A program made the translations under genes and the position numbers. DNA of 5,311 bases. It comes from Actinomycetes bacterium. GTDB lineage: Bacteria > Actinomycetota > Actinomycetes > Actinomycetales > Beutenbergiaceae. Location: the NCBI GenBank assembly GCA_021793935.1, contig JAJYRV010000160.1, positions 1 through 5,311 on the forward strand, given 5' to 3'. How positions within the stretch are numbered: the first letter of the stretch is position 1; the number at the start of each line of letters is the position of its first letter. Shown in pieces: positions 1 to 4,795 of this stretch. The notes beneath the pieces were generated by a model. It was given only the letters and a program-made list of their open reading frames with translations. It made no database searches and was not told the DNA's origin.

Positions 1-2
1 TG

Positions 3-674
3 CTCCTCGAGTTCAATGGGTGGGGCGAGGTTGTCTTCGAGGGCGTGACCCTCGAGGCAGGGGCGGACTATGAGATCGACGGCGAGAAGATCGAATTCCT
101 CCCACCGGGCCTGGCCACGCTGAGCGAGGGCGGGACACTCACCGTCGGGGTTGAAACGACGGTCACGCAGGCTGGAACGCTGGAGAACACGGCCAACATC
201 GTCATCGATAACAACCCCTACGATCCGTCGGGTACGACGAACTGGGCAACGCTCGCGATCACCAAGGTCGACGGGGAAAGCGACGACGCGCTCGCGGGTG
301 CCGAGTTCGACGTCCTCGATAAGGAATCCGAAGAGCTCATCGGCACCCTCACCACGGATGCCGCTGGGAACGCGTCCATCACCGTCTGGGTCGGAAACGA
401 CACGGACACGTACCGCGACGTTATCCTCCAGGAAACCAAGGCCCCGGCCGGATACGTCCTGGCCGATGGCGATGGCGCCGAATACCGCCTGCAGGCAGGC
501 GAAAGCGTCGAGACGTCGATCACGTCCGATACGGTGAGCAACACGAAGCAGGGTGTCCCCGACCTTCCCCTCACCGGTGCGCAGGGGACCCTCCTGTTCA
601 CCGTCGTCGGGATCGGGCTCATCGGCGCGGGCGCCGCAGCCGTGGCGGTGCGCCGTGCACGTGCTGACCGCTAG
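3..674 (+). CDS. LPXTG-anchored pilus subunit (SpaA/SpaH-type major pilin), C-terminal part
   Basis: The reading frame is open from the left edge, so the signal peptide, N-terminal domain and pilin lysine motif lie outside the window. Visible are the end of an isopeptide-type pilin domain (LENTANIVIDNNP, then a TTNWATLAITK strand) and a complete CnaB/SpaA-like domain. In that domain, Lys (264-266), Glu of the E-box QETKAPAGY (432-434) and Asn in SNTK (540-542) fit the Lys-Glu-Asn triad that forms an intramolecular isopeptide bond. The sorting signal LPLTG (564-578) follows, then a hydrophobic helix and a basic tail (RRARADR). By family knowledge, sortase cuts between Thr and Gly and links the subunit to the next pilin or to the wall. 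The sortase gene immediately downstream fits a pilin-sortase operon. It could be a major shaft or a minor tip/base subunit; the short spacing to a single class C sortase favours the shaft. Confidence 0.93.
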   Translation, partial: LLEFNGWGEVVFEGVTLEAGADYEIDGEKIEFLPPGLATLSEGGTLTVGVETTVTQAGTLENTANIVIDNNPYDPSGTTNWATLAITKVDGESDDALAGAEFDVLDKESEELIGTLTTDAAGNASITVWVGNDTDTYRDVILQETKAPAGYVLADGDGAEYRLQAGESVETSITSDTVSNTKQGVPDLPLTGAQGTLLFTVVGIGLIGAGAAAVAVRRARADR

Positions 675-685
675 GGTCTGACCCG

Positions 686-719
686 CTGAGGGCGGGAGCA
701 GCAACGTTCCCGCCCTCAG
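686..719 (+). terminator. Perfect 12-bp hairpin between pilin and sortase genes
   Basis: CTGAGGGCGGGA (686-697) is exactly complementary to TCCCGCCCTCAG (708-719). A G-U and a C-G pair can extend the stem inward, leaving a loop of about 6 nt. It starts 12 nt after the pilin stop and ends 22 nt before the sortase start. No T-tract follows. It may be a U-less terminator, a partial attenuator, or a 3' stabiliser that keeps pilin mRNA above sortase mRNA. The structure is certain; its role is inferred. Confidence 0.75.
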
Positions 720-741
720 GCGTGCCGAGACGGATGGAGAC

Positions 742-1788
742 ATGGCAACAACATTGACCCGGCGCCACAGCAGTGCAAACAGCGGCAGGACCACCCCGCA
801 GCAGTGGCGGATGCCCTGGGGGACCGCCGCCATCGGGCTGGTGATGCTCCTGGGCGTGCTCCTCCTCCTGTACCCGTCGACGGCGAGCTGGTTCGCCCAG
901 TACAACCAATCCAGAGTCATCGAGAACACCAGCGCCCGCACCGATGAGGGGCCGCCCTCGCGCCTGCAGAACGAACTCTCGCGGGCTCGTGAGTACAACG
1001 ATGCCCTGGCCATCGGGGAGTCGGTGCTCAGCCCCGAGAGCAACGTGCCGACCAGCCAGAGCGCGGCCGTGGGCGGGTTCGATTATCACGATCTCCTCAG
1101 GGCCAGCCCGGACGGGGTGATGGCGCGGATACGGATTCCCGCTATCGGCGTCGAGCTGCCGATCTATCACGGCACCAGCGATGAGGTTCTCGCCAAGGGG
1201 GTCGGCCACCTCGAGGGGAGCTCCCTGCCCGTGGGGGGAACCTCCCAACATTCGGTGCTCACGGCCCACCGCGGCCTGCCCTCAGCCGAACTGTTCAACG
1301 ACCTGCACCGGCTCACCGTGGGCGATACCTTCACGGTCGAAGCCTTCGGCGAGGTGCTCACCTACCGCGCCACCCAGACGGCGACGATCCTCCCGGACGA
1401 AACGCAGAGCCTGCTACCGCAACAGGGCGAGGACCTCATGACCCTGGTCACGTGTACCCCGCTGGGCATCAATACCCACCGGTACCTCGTCACCGGGGAG
1501 CGCGTCACTCCCACGCCGATCGGCGACGTCCAGCGGGCAGGGGCGTCCCCGCAGATACCGGGATTCCCGTGGTGGGCCCTCGCGCTGGCGGCCGCGATCG
1601 GTGCCTATACGGCCGTCGTCATCCGGAGCGGGAAACCGAAACCCACGAGCAACGCGCGGGCCCGTTCCCGCCACCCGGGCGCCCCGCGCCTGTTAGGGTA
1701 TGGCGCAAGTCACATGGATGACGCTTTCGGACCCGACGATGGAGACGGTGATGGAGAGGTTAGCTCAACGGCTTGGACTCAAAACTAA
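742..1788 (+). CDS. Class C (pilus-polymerising) sortase
   Basis: This 348-residue membrane transpeptidase should join pilins through their sorting signals. It has an N-terminal cytoplasmic stretch, a transmembrane helix at about 26-44, a helical linker, the sortase barrel at about 125-258, and a second hydrophobic helix at about 277-295. The two-helix topology is typical of class C. Catalytic residues are His176 (LTAHRGLP), Cys238 (TLVTCTPLG) and Arg247 (NTHRYLV). The motifs LPIYHGTS, GHLEGSSLPVGG and LFNDL are class C hallmarks. The linker has no DP[FWY] lid motif. The start is supported by GGAT/GGAG purines just upstream (732-739) and by the normal N-terminal length; Met24 is a weaker alternative. 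The tail after about residue 305, rich in Arg and then in Asp and Gly, looks like run-on sequence and overlaps the next gene. The pilin just upstream is the likely substrate. Confidence 0.95.
   Translation: MATTLTRRHSSANSGRTTPQQWRMPWGTAAIGLVMLLGVLLLLYPSTASWFAQYNQSRVIENTSARTDEGPPSRLQNELSRAREYNDALAIGESVLSPESNVPTSQSAAVGGFDYHDLLRASPDGVMARIRIPAIGVELPIYHGTSDEVLAKGVGHLEGSSLPVGGTSQHSVLTAHRGLPSAELFNDLHRLTVGDTFTVEAFGEVLTYRATQTATILPDETQSLLPQQGEDLMTLVTCTPLGINTHRYLVTGERVTPTPIGDVQRAGASPQIPGFPWWALALAAAIGAYTAVVIRSGKPKPTSNARARSRHPGAPRLLGYGASHMDDAFGPDDGDGDGEVSSTAWTQN
1741..1744 (+). promoter_or_regulatory. Ribosome binding site deciding the transporter start
   Basis: GGAG lies 6 nt before the ATG at 1751. The alternative in-frame ATGs at 1700, 1715 and 1739 lack a well-placed purine-rich site. 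The site lies inside the 3' end of the sortase gene, so translation of the two genes may be coupled. Confidence 0.6.
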
Positions 1789-3364
1789 TCCCCAGATATT
1801 TTTCTGGTCCGCAGGCCTGATGGTGTTGTTCCTCATCCTCGTGCTCGTGTTCCAAGAACCCGTCGCGAGGATCTTTACTTCCAGCCGGTTGTGGGTGGTG
1901 ACCAACCTGGGCTGGTTCTTCGTGCTCGGGGTGAGTGCGTGGCTGCTGTTCCTCATCTGGGCGGCGGTGAGTAAATACGGCAAGATCCGGTTGGGGAAGG
2001 ACGGCGACAAACCGCAATACTCCAACGTTTCCTGGTTCACCATGCTGTTCGCCGGGGGGATCGGCACGGTACTGATGTTCTGGGGCGTGGCAGAGCCGAT
2101 CTCTCACTTCGCCCAGCCGCCCATGCCCGATGTGCAACCCTTCAGCGCCGAGGCGGCGGAAGACGCGATGGGGTTCTCGATCTACCACCTCGGGTTGCAC
2201 ACGTGGACGATCTTCACCCTCCCCGGCCTCGCGTTCGGCTACTTCATCTACCGTTACGATCTGCCGATGCGGGTCTCCTCGGTGTTCTATCCGTTCCTGA
2301 AAGAGAAGATCTACGGGCCCATCGGGAAAACCATCGACGTGTTCGCGATCCTGGGAACCCTGTTCGGGCTCGCCGTCTCGCTCGGGCTCGGCACCTCCCA
2401 GATCAACGCCGGCCTCAACCACCTCTTCGGGGTGCCCGATAGCGTGTGGCCGAAGGTTCTCATCATCACGCTCCTGACCGCGGTGGCGACCTGGTCGATC
2501 GTGCGGGGCCTGGACAAGGGCGTGAAGTTCCTCTCCAACCTCAACATCGGCATGGCGGTCGGGCTCATGCTGTTCGTGCTCTTCTTCGGCGATACGATCT
2601 TCCTCCTGCGCCAACTCATCGAATCCGTGGGAATCTATGCGCAGAACATCGTCCCGCTCTCGTTCTGGAACGACGCGATGAGCCAATTCACCACCGAGGG
2701 CTGGGGCTGGCAGATCGACTGGACGGTGTTCTACTGGGCGTGGACGGTCACCTGGTCCCCATTCATGGGGGTGTTCCTCGCTCGGATCTCCCGCGGGCGC
2801 ACGATCCGAGAATTCGTTATCGGGGTGCTCCTCGCCCCGGCCACGTTCACGCTCATCTGGTTCGTCATCTTCGGCTGGAGCGCGATGGAGCTCGACGGCA
2901 TCGGCGGTATGGGCGGCGCGATCTCCGACATGGTCGTCAACCAGGGGCAAGTGCCCATCGCGATCTACGAGTTTCTCGAACATTTCCCCGCCGCGCAGCT
3001 CGTGCAGGGGCTCGCCGTGGTCATCGTTGCGCTGTTCTTCGCCACCTCCTCCGACTCGGCCTCCCTCGTGGTGGACATGCTCTGCACCGGGAGAGAGACT
3101 CCCGGACCCGTTAGGCAGCGGGTGTTCTGGGGCGTGGCGGAAGGAGCCGTCGCCGCGGTGCTCATCGTTCTGGGCGGGGAAGCGGGGATCGAGGCGCTGC
3201 AAGAAGTGATCACGGTCGTCGGCCTGCCGATCTTCGTCATGGTGTTCACGATGCTGTTCGCCCTCGTGCACGCCTTGCGTCGAGAACGGATCGAAGTGTT
3301 CGTGCCCGCGGCGCCCAGTGCCCGCGAGCAGGAGTCGCAGGAGACCAGATCCGGGGGAGCCTGA
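1751..3364 (+). CDS. BCCT-family secondary transporter, substrate unknown
   Basis: The 537-residue product is an integral membrane carrier with about 12 hydrophobic segments and the betaine/carnitine/choline transporter signatures. These are YSNVSWF (90-96), FWGVAEPISHF (about 110-120), the TWSPFMGVFLARISRGRT block (334-351) and FFATSSDSASLVVD (about 429-442). Phe429, Thr432 and Ser433 match Na+-site residues of BetP. The BetP aromatic box W189/W194/Y197/W374 aligns with Leu147, Trp152, Phe155 and Thr332, so only one residue is kept. The glycine motif GMGIG of BetP reads GIGTV (103-107). Both termini are short, without BetP's long osmosensing tail, which suggests nutrient uptake rather than osmoprotection (inference). 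The start at 1751 is chosen for its Shine-Dalgarno site and because the family often begins close to RLGLKTNP. The gene overlaps the sortase by 38 nt and precedes the isomerase-like gene. A non-betaine substrate is likely. Confidence 0.95.
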   Translation: MERLAQRLGLKTNPQIFFWSAGLMVLFLILVLVFQEPVARIFTSSRLWVVTNLGWFFVLGVSAWLLFLIWAAVSKYGKIRLGKDGDKPQYSNVSWFTMLFAGGIGTVLMFWGVAEPISHFAQPPMPDVQPFSAEAAEDAMGFSIYHLGLHTWTIFTLPGLAFGYFIYRYDLPMRVSSVFYPFLKEKIYGPIGKTIDVFAILGTLFGLAVSLGLGTSQINAGLNHLFGVPDSVWPKVLIITLLTAVATWSIVRGLDKGVKFLSNLNIGMAVGLMLFVLFFGDTIFLLRQLIESVGIYAQNIVPLSFWNDAMSQFTTEGWGWQIDWTVFYWAWTVTWSPFMGVFLARISRGRTIREFVIGVLLAPATFTLIWFVIFGWSAMELDGIGGMGGAISDMVVNQGQVPIAIYEFLEHFPAAQLVQGLAVVIVALFFATSSDSASLVVDMLCTGRETPGPVRQRVFWGVAEGAVAAVLIVLGGEAGIEALQEVITVVGLPIFVMVFTMLFALVHALRRERIEVFVPAAPSAREQESQETRSGGA

Positions 3365-3374
3365 CCTTTCGATT

Positions 3375-3395
3375 CCCGCATAATGGTGCGGGTTT
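3375..3395 (+). terminator. Hairpin terminator after the transporter gene
   Basis: CCCGCA (3375-3380) and TGCGGG (3387-3392) form a perfect 6-bp stem around a 6-nt loop, followed by TTT. It begins 10 nt after the transporter stop. The T-run is short and doubles as the start of a candidate -35 box, so termination may be incomplete. Confidence 0.55.
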
Positions 3396-3421
3396 ACAGG
3401 TAGGATGGGGGCCCCTACCAT
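3393..3421 (+). promoter_or_regulatory. Candidate sigma-70-type promoter of the isomerase-like gene
   Basis: TTTACA (3393-3398, 5 of 6 matches to TTGACA) is followed by exactly 17 bp and then TACCAT (3416-3421, 4 of 6 matches to TATAAT). Transcription would start near 3428, giving a leader of about 30 nt. An alternative -10, TAGGAT (3401-3406), has no reasonable -35. Confidence 0.45.
3399..3419. promoter_or_regulatory. Inverted repeat within the promoter, candidate operator
   Basis: GGTAGG (3399-3404) and CCTACC (3414-3419) are perfect inverted half-sites separated by 9 nt. They fill the spacer of the candidate promoter and overlap its -10 box. GGGGCCCC (3408-3415) is a second, nested palindrome. 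The position suits a dimeric repressor that blocks RNA polymerase. No regulator gene is in the window, so the cognate protein is unknown. Confidence 0.45.
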
Positions 3422-3441
3422 ACAAGCTAAATCGGCCTCAT

Positions 3442-3453
3442 CTTCGAAAGAAG
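3442..3453 (+). promoter_or_regulatory. Ribosome binding site in a small GAAA-loop hairpin
   Basis: AAAGAAG (3447-3453) is the only purine-rich site before the start codons at 3458 and 3461. CTTC (3442-3445), GAAA and GAAG (3450-3453) can fold into a 4-bp stem with a GNRA-type loop that would partly occlude it. The stem is short and may be coincidental. Confidence 0.35.
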
Positions 3454-3457
3454 TGTG

Positions 3458-4252
3458 ATGATGAATGTCTTCTTTGTGCCCAAGGAGCGTGAAGCCTTCG
3501 GAGTAGTCGTCCCGTTCGATATGGAACTGGACTCAGAACTGTGGCGATGGGTTCCCGCTGACGTCGATCTGCTCATCACCCGCACCCCGTACATCGACGC
3601 CGCCGTCGACGTCGATTTCATCCGAGAAATCTCCCACGCCGACGCCCTCGCCCTCGCCTCGCGCAGCTTGACCGCCGGGCGCGTTCGCACAGTGGCATAC
3701 GCGTGTGCGTCGGGAAGCTTCATCGGTGGAGCCGGGGGCGAGCGCGAGATCCGTGACGCCATGGTCGCGGCTGGCGCGGAGCACGCGCTCACCACCTCCG
3801 GCGCGTTCGTTGAGGCCCTCGCGCATCTCGGCGTCAACCGGGTTGCGGTGGCGACACCGTACGTCGCCCAACTCTCGCACTTCCTCGACCGCTTCCTCCG
3901 CGAGTACGAGGTCGAGGTCGTCAACCACGGCGCCCTCGGGTTTGACCGCGAGATCTGGGGAGTGAGCCAACTCGTGACGGCGGACCTCGTCCGCGAAGTC
4001 GATCATCCCCAGGCGCAGGCGATCCTCGTCAGTTGCACGAACCTGGCCACCTACGACGTCATCGCCTCACTGGAACGCGAGCTCGGCAAGCCCGTCATCA
4101 CCGCAAATCAGGCAACGATCTGGGCGGCCCTACGGCGCCTGGGGCGCAGCGCGGTCGGGCCCGAGCAGCGACTCCTTCATCAAACGGGTGCCATCCCCAT
4201 CGTCCCCTCTGCTCACGACGTGATCATCGGCGAGGCCGAGACGATTGCCTGA
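3458..4252 (+). CDS. Maleate isomerase / Asp-Glu racemase superfamily enzyme
   Basis: This predicted cytosolic protein of 264 residues has the two-lobed Asp/Glu racemase fold seen in maleate cis-trans isomerase, arylmalonate decarboxylase and the ectoine-utilisation protein EutA. Both cysteine motifs are present: Cys83 in AYACASGSFIGG and Cys193 in VSCTNLATYD. Cys193 is followed by GKPVITANQATIWAALR, a common C-terminal signature. The N-terminal VPFDMELDSELWRW replaces the usual substrate-side loop. Two cysteines suit an isomerase or racemase rather than a single-Cys decarboxylase. Its substrate cannot be read from the sequence. Consecutive GTG-ATG-ATG codons (3455, 3458, 3461) leave the start ambiguous by one or two residues; 3458 or 3461 fits the ribosome binding site best. 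It has its own candidate promoter and operator, follows the transporter gene and meets the DUF3830 gene tail to tail. Maleate as the true substrate is only one possibility. Confidence 0.88.
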   Translation: MMNVFFVPKEREAFGVVVPFDMELDSELWRWVPADVDLLITRTPYIDAAVDVDFIREISHADALALASRSLTAGRVRTVAYACASGSFIGGAGGEREIRDAMVAAGAEHALTTSGAFVEALAHLGVNRVAVATPYVAQLSHFLDRFLREYEVEVVNHGALGFDREIWGVSQLVTADLVREVDHPQAQAILVSCTNLATYDVIASLERELGKPVITANQATIWAALRRLGRSAVGPEQRLLHQTGAIPIVPSAHDVIIGEAETIA

Positions 4253-4256
4253 TGCC

Positions 4257-4751
4257 TCACGCTCGTTCGAACCGCAACGTTTCCCCGGCGGCGCCGTTCA
4301 TCCACACGTCCTGGCACGCTGCGGCGAACTCGGCCAACCCCTCCTCGATCGCGGCAAAGACGTTCCCGGGGATCCAACCGATGTCCCCGTTGATGAGCAG
4401 ATTGTTACGGCCGTAGAACACGGCGAGATCAACGATGTCCGTGCCCGTGTCGCCCCCTTCGCCTTCGCGATACCCGTAACCGGGGTTGCCGAGTTCGGTG
4501 GCGGAGAAGCGGAAATAGCAGACGTCGCCGGGGATCGGGGTGACCGTGGTGTTTTCCGGCCCAGGATCGCTGGCGAAGGCGGGGACGAGGTTATAGATCT
4601 CATTCCGCGCATACTTGCCGTGGTACACCTGGCTCACCTGCGGAAGCGCGTCCCAGACCGCGGCGGCCGTCCGGGGGGCTTCCTCCTCAAGGAGCCGCGC
4701 CCGGCAGGACACCCCTCGCTTCTCCAGCGTAATGGTGATGTATCGACTCAT
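4257..4751 (-). CDS. DUF3830 family protein, cyclophilin-like fold, function unknown
   Basis: The 164-residue product has no signal peptide or membrane segment and should be cytosolic. Recognisable family features are VWDALPQV (32-39), HGKYARNEIY (44-53), IPGDVCYFRF (73-82), the Asp/Gly-rich loop at about 97-107, and the C-terminal run from FYGRNN to IPGNVF (112-132). The family is assigned a cyclophilin-like beta-barrel, but no prolyl isomerase activity is established. From general knowledge, its genes often lie beside racemase, amidohydrolase and transporter genes, which suggests a catabolic or ligand-binding role (inference). It lies on the opposite strand to all its neighbours. Its stop is 4 bp from that of the upstream isomerase-like gene, and its start is 44 bp from the divergent second isomerase-like gene. 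A strong Shine-Dalgarno site fixes the start. Confidence 0.88.
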   Translation of the reverse strand: MSRYITITLEKRGVSCRARLLEEEAPRTAAAVWDALPQVSQVYHGKYARNEIYNLVPAFASDPGPENTTVTPIPGDVCYFRFSATELGNPGYGYREGEGGDTGTDIVDLAVFYGRNNLLINGDIGWIPGNVFAAIEEGLAEFAAACQDVWMNGAAGETLRFERA

Positions 4752-4755
4752 TTCT

Positions 4756-4760
4756 CCTCC
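4756..4760 (-). promoter_or_regulatory. Strong ribosome binding site of the DUF3830 gene
   Basis: Read on the minus strand, GGAGG is followed by AGAA and then the ATG at 4751. This is the best Shine-Dalgarno match in the window and fixes the DUF3830 start. Confidence 0.75.
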
Positions 4761-4763
4761 ATC

Positions 4764-4775
4764 TGCTCTCGAGCA
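4764..4775. repeat. Short inverted repeat in the divergent gap
   Basis: TGCTC (4764-4768) and GAGCA (4771-4775) are perfect inverted arms with a 2-nt spacer. They sit almost centrally in the 44-bp region between the DUF3830 gene and the second isomerase-like gene. It could be a shared operator, but it is short enough to arise by chance. Confidence 0.3.
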
Positions 4776-4783
4776 CGAACGTG

Positions 4784-4789
4784 AAAGGA
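4784..4789 (+). promoter_or_regulatory. Ribosome binding site of the second isomerase-like gene
   Basis: AAAGGA lies 6 nt before the GTG at 4796. It supports that start over the in-frame GTG at 4781, which would overlap the site itself. Confidence 0.6.
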
Positions 4790-4795
4790 CCCCAC

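Noticed and set aside
619..1269. Minus-strand open frame of 216 codons across the sortase 5' half
   Set aside because: Low-complexity Gly/Arg/Pro/His composition; a shadow of the sortase gene.
1694..1699. TAGGGT as a -10 box for a transporter promoter inside the sortase gene
   Set aside because: No -35-like sequence lies 16-18 bp upstream, so the match is too weak to annotate.
1700..1750. Longer N-terminus for the transporter, starting at 1700, 1715 or 1739
   Set aside because: No well-placed Shine-Dalgarno site, and the extra residues have no family counterpart. The ATG at 1751 has GGAG at 6 nt.
1760..3421. Open minus-strand frame of 553 codons covering the whole transporter gene
   Set aside because: Its translation is dominated by His, Glu, Asp, Arg and Gly with no domain, as expected from the antisense of a hydrophobic protein in G+C-rich DNA. 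The plus strand encodes an unmistakable BCCT carrier.
4232..4258. Bidirectional terminator formed by GAGGC and GCCTC at the convergent stops
   Set aside because: Only 5 bp of stem around a 17-nt loop, with no T-tract on either strand.
4245..4784. Open plus-strand frame of 179 codons opposite the DUF3830 gene
   Set aside because: The minus strand matches a known family with a strong ribosome binding site. The plus frame resembles no family and overlaps the end of the isomerase gene.
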